The notes under the pieces: generated by a model
Database searches by the model: none
Told to the model about the DNA's origin: nothing
What the model saw: only the letters and a program-made list of their open reading frames with translations
IMG/VR virus record: IMGVR_UViG_3300017776_000133
Span: 1 to 27,754 of that record
Length of the DNA stretch: 27,754 nt
Reading direction: 5' to 3' (one strand)
Source of the DNA: a virus
Made by a program: the position numbers and the translations under genes
Part shown: positions 16,801 to 24,391 of the stretch, piece by piece
Position numbering within the stretch: position 1 is the stretch's first letter
Layout of the letters: every line of letters starts with the position of its first letter

Positions 16801-19800
16801 ATGCTAACAGCGTTATAGATAGAATTATTAACGCTGGTAAAATTATATCTACTAAGTTTTCTTCTCGTGAAGAAATTATACGTGGACTTCAAAACGTAAA
16901 GAAAGTAATACAAACTGTCGTAGGTCAGGGAGGTAAGGTTTTCATTCATGGTACAGCTAAAGCTTTTGAAAAAGCTACAGGGGCAGATGTATCAAGAGGT
17001 ATTCATCTAAAGGATGGCAATCAAGTGCACCTTTTCTTACCTGCTTTAAAAGCAAATACAGCATACCACGAAGCTTTTCACTCTGCTGCTATGCAGATCG
17101 ATGAGAAGCAAGGTGCAGGGACAGCGTTGCGTAAGCTTGCACGCCAGTTTGCTATGGCTTTACCTAATGCTAAAAGATATTTAGCTTTTATTAGCGAGTA
17201 CCTTACTGAAGAGCAACAGGCTTTATCAGAGGTAGCTGTAACAGACGAGCTTGCTAGAAAGTTGTTGTCACAAATCGTAGAGCAAAATCCAGAAGCTGCT
17301 AAGGAACTTGTTATGGAGATACTCGCTGACATCACTAACGGTGATTTGTCAGCGGAGTATAAGCAAGGTCTTATCTCATCACTAAAAAATTATGTAGGTA
17401 GATTGTTTGGTGCAGAGTTTAAAAACCCTACGTTAAAGAACGTAGCTGACGCTATTAAGTTTGTTACTAGCACTATGGCAGAAGGCTTTGGTGTTGCTGG
17501 CATGCAAAGGCTAGCCGAAGCTACTGAGGGGCTGAAAGACGTACCAACAGTAACCACTGATGATGAGGCTGAAGAAGCTCAAGCAGAGCCGACGCCTGAT
17601 CCAGCAATAGCTTCTGAGGTAGAGTCTTTAAATGAATCTGAATCAAATGACAATACAGCAGAGGAAGGTAAGAGCGCACAGAAGATTGTAGAAACTGTAG
17701 CTGACATGCTTACAGAGGATGGGTTTACCTTGGTTATGGAGGGAAAGGGTAAGAACAAAAAGCTTGTTTTAAAACGATCTAAGCAAGTCAACTTGTTTAA
17801 GATGAAGAAGGATGAGATAATTAAAGTTCTTCAGGATAGCGGTATGAAGAAAGAGCAGGCAGAAAAAACATACAAAAATGCTGTTCAGTTTGCTAGGGGA
17901 AGGAGAGCTGCTAGGAAAGAGTCAGCTAAGATAGCCTCTCAAGCTAGACGTAGACAAGGCAATCTATCTACAGAGGCTAAAAATCTACGTAAAGAATTGC
18001 AAAATCTTAAGGACAAGTCTAAAAGTTTGCAGGAGTTCTTTAAGAAAGCCCAGGCTCTTATCAAAGAACGTATGAAAGATAGGAAGACGTCTAATAAGTT
18101 TAGTGCTACACAGCTAAAAAGCTTTTTCGCTATAGCTGGGCAGATGGCACGAACTTCAGCTAAGAAACTTTCTGAAAACGATCTCGATATTATAGACTCA
18201 TTCCTCGATAAGCTAGCTACTATATTCGATAAGCAAGATGCAAGGAAAGCGATGGACGATCACCTTAACCTTGTTAAGAGTATGCGTAGCCTGCAGAAGA
18301 CTTTGGTTAGAAAGTCTAGACAAAAAGACTTTGGAGCATACCGTGCTCTTGCAAGAATTGTAGCTGGGATAGACGCTTCGCTTATCCCTGTTGATCAAAT
18401 GCAGTCGTTCTCTGACTTTGTTAACGACGTCAACAACAGTATGAAGAGGGCTAGGTTTAGCAAAGACGAAGAAGGTAATCTCGTTGTAACAGAGTCAAAC
18501 CTCAAAGAAGTAAAATCTATGATGGCTATAGCTACAAACTTTAAAGCTATAGAAGAAACAGAAAGGGATGCAAACTTCAGAGCTAGGGCAACAAAAGCTG
18601 TTGAAGCGGCAAAGAAAGCTGGGAAGTCAACGACGTTTGCAGAAGAATATACAGCTCTACTGGAGAAGTATCAGAGAAGTAGGCTAAGCCCTACACGTAA
18701 GAAGATTGAGGATACAGCAAAGAAGCTAGGCCTTGACGTAAACAATGTGCAAGATCTAGAGGTTATACTTGATGAGCTGGCTAAGGATAGTGCTGAGTTA
18801 GCAGAAGATAAAAAGGAACTTATTTTATCTGACGCCATCATCCCAAGAGTTATGGCTAACCTTGAGGAGTTGCTGCAGGAAAAGTCGTTTAGAACAATAC
18901 TAGGTTTGTTTAGTATGGACAACGTTTCTGTACCAGAACTTAAGGCTAGACTTATGCAGCTTGATATGAGGCACTTAGCTGCTTTGGAGTATAAGATCAA
19001 TGACTACTTAGTAAACTCTTCTACCATAGGTCTTGGATACTTAGCGTCTATAGTAAGGGGCAAGATATCTTTAGCTAGTGATATCAAAGCTCTTGTAGCA
19101 AAAGGGGTTAGATCTAAAGACAGATCTTACGGAAGCTTTGCCGATAACGTTCCTTCATTTATACGTAACGTATTTAAAGTAGGTAACGTTGATGTAGCTA
19201 AGATATTAGTAGCTATAGGCTTCCAAGATGTTATGTCTAGCGTAAACTTGCATGAGCAGGCTCATATGGAAAGAGTCACTGCTTTACAAAACAAGATCGA
19301 TGAGATAACAGAAAAAGGTGGTGAGATAACGTCAGACTTATCCAATGCTATAGCACAGATATTCTCTATGGCTAATCAAAAACCAGAAGCTTTATCAGAG
19401 GCAGAATGGTTTATGAACCTACGTGACGCTATGGACTCTACCATTCAAGAGTACGAGGTAGAGCAGTCAGATATATATGATCCAGAAACTATACAAGAGT
19501 TTAAAGACGCTCGTGAATATTTGTTCGGGCAGACTAATAACCTGCAGGAACTGTTAGATAAAGTTAGAAACGAAAGAACAGACATCGTAGAAATCGTAGA
19601 CTTCTTATCTCAGATGCATGAGTCTATGCGTCCACGCTTTGAGCAGTTTACAGAAAAATATCTAGGAAAAACTTTAGAGGTATTAGAAAACTACACCCCG
19701 TTTAAGGTTAGGAAGAAAGGCTTTGATGATCAGTTAGATTCTGTTATGGAAATACGTAGACAACTGATAAGTGCTCTGAGTAGTGCGGGTAACAGTAATT

Positions 19801-21935
19801 ACACAAAGACTCCTGGCGCTACATTTGAAAGGGAAGCAAGAGCCGTCGGTGGAGATTCTGTTTTAGGATTAAACTTCTTGAAAATAAACGAGGCAACGCT
19901 GAGACAGAACTCGTTTATTATGATGTCGCTTGAGGATGTGCTTGCTATGAAGTATGCTTTCCAAACTGAAGCTATGCAGGGGCTTATGCCAAAAAGCATA
20001 AAGGCTAAGCTGTCAGAGATGATAGACAACTACCTTGTTGCTGACGCTACAGAAGTTCCGTTTATATTCCAGAAAAATATAAAGATTGCTGGTAGAAAAA
20101 TACGTAACCCCTTTGAAATGTTTAGGGTTGCTGCTGTAGTAAATGCTTTTGGTGGTGTGTTTGTACAGTTTATCAAACAGTCTACTGTTATGCTGTCTGC
20201 TTTTGCAAACACTAAAACACTACAAGGTAAAGCATACCTCATGAGAACTTTTGGGGAGATGCTAGCTCTTACTTTTGTAGGTAAGGATAGAGATGGGAAA
20301 CTTAAAGTTCTTAGCGATCCTAAAGTAAAAATTAATGACGGAAGATATGAGCTATTGCGTCACACCACTTTATTCTTAAGAGACTACAAGGCTGGTAATA
20401 TAGATCCGTTTACAGGTAGGGTAGAGTTTGATAAGAGTCGACTTGATAAAACTCGTGACTGGCTGCAAGACAAGTCTATGTGGACACTAACAACGACAGA
20501 TAAGGTAGCTGCTATAAGTTCTTTCTATGCTTTCTATGCAGACTTCTTATTATCTGAGGGTGTAGTAAATGATATTTCCGAAATCAATTGGGAGCAAGAG
20601 GCTGCTAATCCAAACATGGAGGCTATAGCGTATGCAGAAAACATAGTTAGTAAAGATCAGAATGTTTCTAGCTCTAGACTTGCAGCAAATGTTTATAAAA
20701 ATAAAAGTGCGTTTGTAAGATTTTTAGTGCAGACTATGCTCCCGTTCCAAAGCTTTGCCATCAATACAAAGAGATCGATTACTGGTGATGTTGGTCGTAT
20801 AATTGATCCTTCTAACGCTCAAGCTAGAAAAGATGGGTTGAGAGGACTAGCAGGAACAACAGCTTCTTTGTTTGTGTTTGCATATATGTCTAGGGTGATG
20901 ACAGCAGTAATATCTGAATTTGTTAAAAGCTTCGGAGATGATGACGATGAATCTAACTTAGATGAAATACTTACAGATACTAAAACAATAAGGGAGTCTG
21001 CAGTACAAACGGTATTAGACGCAGTTCCACTTCCGTCTACACCAGCTATCGATAATAAAGTAAAAGACTTTTTTAACTACTACTTGTTCTTTAACGCTTC
21101 AGACTATGATGCCGCAGGACTTGAAGATAAAGATGCCTTTGAACTGTTTAAACAATACGGTGATGCTGTAACAACTTACGGTGCAGGCACAACAGATAAA
21201 AAAGGACCAGTACAAAACGCTATACTTACAGCGCTAAGTGTGCTTGGACCTGGCGGTAAGTTTGTAATGGACTTAGAAAAGATGCTTGAGCCTACACTCA
21301 ATGGCGGAACTTCGTACACTACAGGTTCGGGGCGTGAAAGGTTTATTAGACCAGAAGATCAAGCAGATTTTATGTTGAGCAACACGTTAAGAACGTTGTT
21401 AGCTTTTTCTAACTTAGCAGGTGTAGGAGTTAAGGAGCTTGATTACGTAGCAAAAGCATTAGATGATGTGCCTAAAGACAGGGCGTTATCTTCAGAGGAA
21501 CAGCTTGCAGCATTTGAAACTATACTGATTGCAATAGGTGACGATCCTGAAACTCTAGCTACTATAGAAGCTGCAGAAGGTGCAGGACCAGGAAGGTTGC
21601 TTAGCATACTACAGAAGCAAGCTGAAGAAGATCCAGTGACTTTAGCCAGAGGGTTGAGCCAGTCTAAATTTAAGTCAGCACTAAAGGGAGCTGTAGGAGA
21701 CAAAGCTGTAGAGATGATCTTCCCTCAAGAGTACAAGAAATATTCTGCAGAGGTGCGCAGAATATCTAGACGTTCCCCAAAAGAAATAGCTGCTGTTATC
21801 AGGGGTAAGGAAGGCGAGATGAATCCTGACGACTTCAAAAGGTATAATAATTTCTTACTATATTACATCGCTTTTAACTCTGAAGCAACGTTAAACAACG
21901 TGCTGATAGAGTTAGAAATAAACACAGTAGAATGA
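13899..21935 (+). CDS. Giant internal/ejection protein (polyvalent-like) with HExxH metallopeptidase motif
   Basis: At 2678 residues this is the largest gene here. Two ~29-residue repeats open it (FNIVKDAGYVG at 12-22, FNLVRQAGFEG at 41-51), a pattern I know from large virion proteins of Bacteroidetes phages. A Gly/Ala hydrophobic region (about 567-612) is followed by AYSDMKDNPNLTMAEKILYS (about 608-627), common in large ejected proteins. A charged coiled-coil region (about 790-910) precedes a zincin-like module with H1057-E-A-F-H1061 and a possible third ligand near Glu1140 in VMEILADI. Long Lys/Glu-rich helices fill about 1250-1900. A second hydrophobic region lies near 2316-2346 after VRFLVQTMLPFQSFAIN. 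It is probably packaged and injected, with the peptidase processing virion, periplasmic or host proteins. It ends in an ATGA overlap with the endolysin gene. No RNA polymerase DxDGD-type motif was found. Confidence 0.7.
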   Translation: MNGFTEYQNNIFNIVKDAGYVGTQDQLFDMMQQQTYFDSTFNLVRQAGFEGNERDFIFLAGVAPKKKDSALSAEYSTLLGYGVEGGGLDVPTDSTIAPSQRENDLSRLASRQEALQGDFFEGIFGSRTDPIDGDNFTGVGGLRSEEKDRFHEQSRLDIAEQFSSESVGNGFVATEGDLSNVDYENYHLAKKWLTSRGIELGTPVGPGDIASFSNEIYDTFRTNSYVTNTGTTADNFEAIIQNSGLLMEDANSTLNVEMRKQAIVSNTFDIGTYSSAVVAEVPTIDTEEGASFFYEPHLNEFNTSYIPTNEEELTLAQGGMPEKLNTFEKASEYYSAFGKELTAEEYNKVAGYYTARSEVIEALDNKGKVQSHIEIFVDEFSAATTRAEQEAVLNRERDREATVISTYNEANEVLGIERRAYDIFDVVMQMSMDEVFMNGDTAINRYRQSAEYYGRKLDDVTYWKNLYATGGMIAYGFIDLGNMIGLTDATSESMLLSQKIRGGNLIAGGGFRDIYGREFEPDMFTWNELAAAMDQNKKLREGLSLEEIERGIFGNITLGPYHNEKAAATLFLDGVAAAVPQIAGQIVLTVLGAPEVALVGFAGSTTGSAYSDMKDNPNLTMAEKILYSSLMGGFEYVSEKIFMKQEVISANAIRRMFGIGVKDIAQETVKTTARKGVLGAIGTGWRKTTGNRVFKFFEEGIEEGLVSFASQHLTNYAERTALDREISSLQTRLNTEDIADDVASNLRSQIAGKEIEKTNIKYNYIETLDAFAIGTAAGGIQMGIVRAPSYIASKFNFKDQLALENKYEALQKKLAKETNSEKKAQIKQEMLETQDQMWRVSARDMAFLANITDEDLTEISGYNTRIRKNRRKAFDTRKNLEEARSQGNEDAVAVYEAELSALQADTKQAFEAKFNIEGKYSQNQSFLDQNLEDPETQAVIDEVGRVDPDITDYGRVSRGNSVELTGENANSVIDRIINAGKIISTKFSSREEIIRGLQNVKKVIQTVVGQGGKVFIHGTAKAFEKATGADVSRGIHLKDGNQVHLFLPALKANTAYHEAFHSAAMQIDEKQGAGTALRKLARQFAMALPNAKRYLAFISEYLTEEQQALSEVAVTDELARKLLSQIVEQNPEAAKELVMEILADITNGDLSAEYKQGLISSLKNYVGRLFGAEFKNPTLKNVADAIKFVTSTMAEGFGVAGMQRLAEATEGLKDVPTVTTDDEAEEAQAEPTPDPAIASEVESLNESESNDNTAEEGKSAQKIVETVADMLTEDGFTLVMEGKGKNKKLVLKRSKQVNLFKMKKDEIIKVLQDSGMKKEQAEKTYKNAVQFARGRRAARKESAKIASQARRRQGNLSTEAKNLRKELQNLKDKSKSLQEFFKKAQALIKERMKDRKTSNKFSATQLKSFFAIAGQMARTSAKKLSENDLDIIDSFLDKLATIFDKQDARKAMDDHLNLVKSMRSLQKTLVRKSRQKDFGAYRALARIVAGIDASLIPVDQMQSFSDFVNDVNNSMKRARFSKDEEGNLVVTESNLKEVKSMMAIATNFKAIEETERDANFRARATKAVEAAKKAGKSTTFAEEYTALLEKYQRSRLSPTRKKIEDTAKKLGLDVNNVQDLEVILDELAKDSAELAEDKKELILSDAIIPRVMANLEELLQEKSFRTILGLFSMDNVSVPELKARLMQLDMRHLAALEYKINDYLVNSSTIGLGYLASIVRGKISLASDIKALVAKGVRSKDRSYGSFADNVPSFIRNVFKVGNVDVAKILVAIGFQDVMSSVNLHEQAHMERVTALQNKIDEITEKGGEITSDLSNAIAQIFSMANQKPEALSEAEWFMNLRDAMDSTIQEYEVEQSDIYDPETIQEFKDAREYLFGQTNNLQELLDKVRNERTDIVEIVDFLSQMHESMRPRFEQFTEKYLGKTLEVLENYTPFKVRKKGFDDQLDSVMEIRRQLISALSSAGNSNYTKTPGATFEREARAVGGDSVLGLNFLKINEATLRQNSFIMMSLEDVLAMKYAFQTEAMQGLMPKSIKAKLSEMIDNYLVADATEVPFIFQKNIKIAGRKIRNPFEMFRVAAVVNAFGGVFVQFIKQSTVMLSAFANTKTLQGKAYLMRTFGEMLALTFVGKDRDGKLKVLSDPKVKINDGRYELLRHTTLFLRDYKAGNIDPFTGRVEFDKSRLDKTRDWLQDKSMWTLTTTDKVAAISSFYAFYADFLLSEGVVNDISEINWEQEAANPNMEAIAYAENIVSKDQNVSSSRLAANVYKNKSAFVRFLVQTMLPFQSFAINTKRSITGDVGRIIDPSNAQARKDGLRGLAGTTASLFVFAYMSRVMTAVISEFVKSFGDDDDESNLDEILTDTKTIRESAVQTVLDAVPLPSTPAIDNKVKDFFNYYLFFNASDYDAAGLEDKDAFELFKQYGDAVTTYGAGTTDKKGPVQNAILTALSVLGPGGKFVMDLEKMLEPTLNGGTSYTTGSGRERFIRPEDQADFMLSNTLRTLLAFSNLAGVGVKELDYVAKALDDVPKDRALSSEEQLAAFETILIAIGDDPETLATIEAAEGAGPGRLLSILQKQAEEDPVTLARGLSQSKFKSALKGAVGDKAVEMIFPQEYKKYSAEVRRISRRSPKEIAAVIRGKEGEMNPDDFKRYNNFLLYYIAFNSEATLNNVLIELEINTVE

Positions 21936-22381
21936 AACTAAGTAGAAACTTTACTCTTAATGAGCTTACCCGTAGCGGGACAGCGCAAAGAAGGGGAATT
22001 GATAATGAGCCAACGGATGTTCACCTTGACAACTTGCAAAGAATTGTAGACGAAATACTGCAGCCTATGCGTGAAGATCTAGGTCCTATCCGTGTAACAT
22101 CTGGGTATCGTAGCCCAAAATTAAATAGGGCTATCGGTGGTAGCTCAAGATCACAGCACTGTAAAGGTGAAGCTGTAGACATACAGTTTTGGGAAGGTGG
22201 TGACATGGACAATAAAGTTATCTATGACTACATCTTAGATAACGAAATTGAGTTTGACCAGATGATAAATGAATTTGACTTCTCTTGGATACATATTTCT
22301 TTAAAAGAAAAAGGAAACAGAAACAGGGTGCTTGAGGCGTATAAAAACGAAGAAGGTAAAACTTGCTATAGAGAAGTATAA
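21932..22381 (+). CDS. Endolysin, peptidase M15 (M15_3, D-Ala-D-Ala carboxypeptidase-like)
   Basis: This 149-residue single-domain zinc peptidase would cleave peptide stems of peptidoglycan to lyse the host. The zinc-binding signature is complete: S74-x-H76 with G79-x-A81-x-D83 (SQHCKGEAVDIQF) and the distal W119-I-H121. The upstream VTSGYRSPKLN (55-65) and the N-terminal FTLNELTRS are typical of the M15_3 family, and the length is normal. It has no signal peptide, so export would depend on the holin-like product encoded next. The ATG overlaps the stop of the giant upstream gene (ATGA), and the holin gene follows 10 nt later, giving a lysis cassette at the end of the late operon. A virion-associated role is less likely. 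Confidence 0.9.
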   Translation: MKLSRNFTLNELTRSGTAQRRGIDNEPTDVHLDNLQRIVDEILQPMREDLGPIRVTSGYRSPKLNRAIGGSSRSQHCKGEAVDIQFWEGGDMDNKVIYDYILDNEIEFDQMINEFDFSWIHISLKEKGNRNRVLEAYKNEEGKTCYREV

Positions 22382-22391
22382 AACTAATCTT

Positions 22392-22820
22392 ATGAAAAAA
22401 ATAAAAGACACAAAGCTAGGTGGTTGGCTAGCCAATAAAGCACCACAAATACTTGATGTGGTAGGAGATCTACTACCAGATAGCGGAGGCTTGGGCGTAG
22501 TAAAAAACCTTATCGATAAAGATCCAAAGGTAGATTCTGCAGATGCTCAAACACAGATAGATGCAGAGGTTAAGTTCCAAGAAAATGTAACTGACCGTTG
22601 GAAGGCTGATATGGGTAGTGATGTTAAGCTGGCTAAGTTGATACGTCCAGTCACGCTTATATGCCTTATGGCTATGTTTATGCTTACTATGTTTATAGAC
22701 AGCATGGATAACGTAGCATTCAATGTGAAGGATTCATACGTATCCCTACTTGAACTGTTAATGCTGACTGCTTTTGGTGCGTACTTTGCAGGGCGTACTA
22801 TCGAAAAGAAAAGTAAGTAA
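22392..22820 (+). CDS. Holin-like membrane protein (GTA_holin_3TM-type layout)
   Basis: The 142 residues comprise an N-terminal soluble part (1-80) with a Gly-rich helical segment (LDVVGDLLPDSGGLGVV) and an acidic Gln/Asp/Lys stretch. Two hydrophobic segments follow at about 84-102 (LIRPVTLICLMAMFMLTMF) and 117-134 (VSLLELLMLTAFGAYFAG), then a basic tail (RTIEKKSK). The RP just before the first membrane segment and the overall layout fit the holin family annotated for gene-transfer agents (GTA_holin_3TM), which is common in marine phages. I chose the ATG at 22392 because the longer frame back to 22332 overlaps the endolysin gene and adds an implausible basic extension. Location directly after the endolysin supports a pore-forming lysis role. 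Its stop overlaps the next start (TAATG). Confidence 0.75.
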   Translation: MKKIKDTKLGGWLANKAPQILDVVGDLLPDSGGLGVVKNLIDKDPKVDSADAQTQIDAEVKFQENVTDRWKADMGSDVKLAKLIRPVTLICLMAMFMLTMFIDSMDNVAFNVKDSYVSLLELLMLTAFGAYFAGRTIEKKSK

Positions 22821-23179
22821 TGTACACATACAATATAGATGTCCTCAGAGTAATAGATGGGGACACGATTGACGCTAGCATAGATCTAGGCTTTGATGTT
22901 AAGATAAAGAAACGTGTACGCTTTATGGGTATCAACACACCTGAATCAAGGACTCGTGATCTTGAAGAAAAGAAAAAAGGTCTGGCGGCTAAAGCTAGAG
23001 TAGCTGAGTTGTTGGACACAGCTACCGAGGTTCAGCTTATATCTCACGGTGTAGGTAAGTTTGGAAGATGTTTAGGTGAAATAGACTTCTGTTGTCCAGA
23101 TTCACTCACTATGAAGAACTTAAACAAGCAGCTTATAGAAGAGGGGCACGCTGTAGAATACTTCGGGGGCAAGCGTTAA
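22820..23179 (+). CDS. Thermonuclease-like (staphylococcal nuclease fold) protein
   Basis: The 119 residues form a compact SNase domain. V11-I-D-G-D15-T16 matches the calcium-site strand of the family. R34 in VRFMGINTPE and E42 correspond to the catalytic Arg35/Glu43 of staphylococcal nuclease, and R83 in GKFGRCLG to Arg87. The Asp of the usual DTPE motif is Asn (N39), and a C-terminal NLNKQLIEEGHAVEYF helix closes the fold. It should cut DNA or RNA with Ca2+. There is no signal peptide or membrane anchor, so it would act in the cytoplasm, or outside only after lysis. As the last gene of the late operon, just after endolysin and holin, it might degrade nucleic acid released at lysis or attack residual host DNA. 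These roles are inference. Confidence 0.88.
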   Translation: MYTYNIDVLRVIDGDTIDASIDLGFDVKIKKRVRFMGINTPESRTRDLEEKKKGLAAKARVAELLDTATEVQLISHGVGKFGRCLGEIDFCCPDSLTMKNLNKQLIEEGHAVEYFGGKR

Positions 23180-23188
23180 AGTGTAATT

Positions 23189-23211
23189 AAATACCCTAGT
23201 TTTTGGGGTTT
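23189..23211. terminator. Weak candidate bidirectional terminator between convergent blocks
   Basis: AAATACCC (23189-23196) can pair with GGGGTTT (23205-23211) around the loop TAGTTTTT, using CCC/GGG and AAA/TTT with a small internal mismatch. The site is 10 nt past the SNase stop, in the 79-bp gap where rightward and leftward transcripts meet. The stem is short and imperfect, so position is the main support. Nothing else is visible in the gap. Confidence 0.35.
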
Positions 23212-23258
23212 AATCTCCACTTGTTTGTAGTCAATGGTTGTGTTTGTATACCAATACA

Positions 23259-23702
23259 TTATCTTTTTATAATTGTCGTAAGCTCCAGGGGTATTTGATA
23301 AAAGTACTCACCCTTGCCAACGTATTTGTTTTTAACCTCTACAGGCTTAAGATGCTTTATCTTTTGACTCCAGAACATAACAGCATGTGTTAGTTCTTTG
23401 TTCCAAATGTAAAACAAAGTAAGTTGTTTAAAAAACTTTTTCTTACGGTGAGGTAGCTGCACTGTATTGTAAGGGAAGTTTGGACCAGACCACACTACTT
23501 TTACTTCACACTCTACACAGAATGGATCTGAATAATTTACTCCCCATTCATCTGCCTTTGAAGCTATGAGGTCCTGAGCATATTTATTATGATGATCAAC
23601 AGCGGCAAACCCTTTCTTTTTAAGATGTTCTTTACAAGCAACTCTTGCTAATCTATCGTACTTTTCGTACAATTTTTTATCAAAAGGTTTTCGAGCTGAC
23701 AT
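23259..23702 (-). CDS. Small candidate PD-(D/E)XK nuclease
   Basis: This 147-residue protein is the last gene of the leftward block. A helical, Lys-rich N-terminus (1-40) leads to an Asp in YAQDLIAS (D44), followed after about 20 residues by VECEVKVVW (E64, E66, K68). D...ExK on a hydrophobic strand is the core of PD-(D/E)XK nucleases. A basic QLPHRKKKFF segment (82-91) follows, as expected for DNA contact, and then aromatic-rich strands (LTLFYIWNKELTHAVMFW). Two other PD-(D/E)XK-like proteins are encoded in the same block, so a nuclease or DNA-repair role fits. The spacing is only roughly canonical, and I do not recognise a named family. It starts one base after the stop of the small gene upstream of it. 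Confidence 0.55.
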   Translation of the reverse strand: MSARKPFDKKLYEKYDRLARVACKEHLKKKGFAAVDHHNKYAQDLIASKADEWGVNYSDPFCVECEVKVVWSGPNFPYNTVQLPHRKKKFFKQLTLFYIWNKELTHAVMFWSQKIKHLKPVEVKNKYVGKGEYFYQIPLELTTIIKR

Positions 23703-23703
23703 C

Positions 23704-23928
23704 TTACAGCTTTACTTTGCTCTCGTTGTATTCCTCACATGCTGATCGTACCCCTTCTATTTCTGCTAGCACACCTTTTCTGTAGTCTAGCATAGTGTCA
23801 ATTACTTGCTCCCAATTATTTATTGGCTCACCATTGTCTTTGTGAAGGTCTTCATATAGTTTAGAAGTAATCTCATGTATCTCGTTACAAGTAACGAAGT
23901 ACAGGTTACTCAGTTCCTTTGAGTTCAT
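23704..23928 (-). CDS. Small acidic helical protein, unknown function
   Basis: I place the start at the ATG at 23928, giving 74 residues, because the longer frame back to 24009 runs about 100 nt into the resolvase gene and adds a Cys/Trp-rich stretch without coding character. The product is acidic and almost wholly helical (LSNLYFVTCNEIHEITSKLY, then LAEIEGVRSACEEY), with no membrane segment. It overlaps the end of the resolvase gene by 23 nt and lies 1 nt before the next gene, so it is translated as part of the same operon. I do not recognise it. A small accessory or inhibitor protein is possible. Confidence 0.5.
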   Translation of the reverse strand: MNSKELSNLYFVTCNEIHEITSKLYEDLHKDNGEPINNWEQVIDTMLDYRKGVLAEIEGVRSACEEYNESKVKL

Positions 23929-24364
23929 CCTGGATAATTTTGATTGTTGCGTCCACTTGTTTTCTATTCTTAGGAATAAACAACATGTAGTCATCCATCT
24001 GATTATCAATCAGATACCTAAGAAAAAGTTTCCACCGCAACGGGAAGGTGTGCTGTCCGTGCACGTAACCTTTGGTTTCGATGATAAACTTATGATCGTG
24101 GGAAACAAAATCAGGGGTGTACTTTATCCCAAGCACAGCCTTTTGAGTGTTATCTCTCATAACATCTCTACCCTTCGTCATCTTGTGATAGATACCGTTG
24201 TATCTAAAACCATCCATTAAATAAAAGACATCTGTCTCGTATCCAAACTTTAATTTAGAATCCTTAAGTCTGTCGTAACAGTATGCCTCTAGTGCACTCT
24301 TAAGGTTATTGCCTGCCCTTCTATGGCCTTTAGCTTTAGCTCTTTTCTTTACTTTTTTTCCCAC
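23906..24364 (-). CDS. Endonuclease I-like Holliday-junction resolvase (T7 gp3-type)
   Basis: This PD-(D/E)XK nuclease has the motif order of phage endonuclease I: a conserved Glu in LKSALEAYCYDRL, then YTPDF (catalytic Asp), then FIIETKGY (E-x-K), and a C-terminal Arg/Lys-rich helix and strand (LRWKLFLRYL, DYMLFIPKNRK). T7 endonuclease I has the same E, D, E-x-K set and a similar size (149 aa). It would cut branched DNA arising in replication and recombination, and may trim DNA before packaging. Start choice: I prefer the GTG at 24364, giving 152 residues beginning GKKVKKRAKAK. A TTG at 24388 would add a purely hydrophobic FIFIFPF prefix that the family does not have. It lies just after the helicase gene in the leftward operon. 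Confidence 0.8.
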   Translation of the reverse strand: MGKKVKKRAKAKGHRRAGNNLKSALEAYCYDRLKDSKLKFGYETDVFYLMDGFRYNGIYHKMTKGRDVMRDNTQKAVLGIKYTPDFVSHDHKFIIETKGYVHGQHTFPLRWKLFLRYLIDNQMDDYMLFIPKNRKQVDATIKIIQDELKGTE

Positions 24365-24391
24365 AAATGGGAATATAAAAATAAACAAACG

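Noticed and set aside
17078-17335. 85-aa minus-strand frame opposite the HExxH region
   Set aside because: It is antisense to a conserved-looking motif, with Ser/Ala/Cys-rich shadow composition.
18671-19000. 109-aa serine-rich minus-strand frame
   Set aside because: It is an antisense shadow of the 2678-aa gene, with low-complexity Ser/Leu composition and no operon context.
13899-21935. Virion RNA polymerase as in crAss-like or N4 phages
   Set aside because: No DxDxD/DxDGD-type catalytic motif or T7/N4 polymerase signature was found; the only acidic run (GDDDDES) lies in a low-complexity stretch.
23929-24009. N-terminal extension of the 74-aa orphan
   Set aside because: It runs deep into the resolvase gene and encodes an unlikely Cys/Trp-rich stretch; the ATG at 23928 fits operon spacing.
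23957-24220. 87-aa plus-strand frame in the resolvase gene
   Set aside because: It is antisense to the PD-(D/E)XK motif region of the endonuclease I-like gene.
24360-24371. CCCACAAATGGG hairpin near the resolvase start
   Set aside because: It has only a 4-bp stem with a 4-nt loop and no T-run; too weak to call a terminator.
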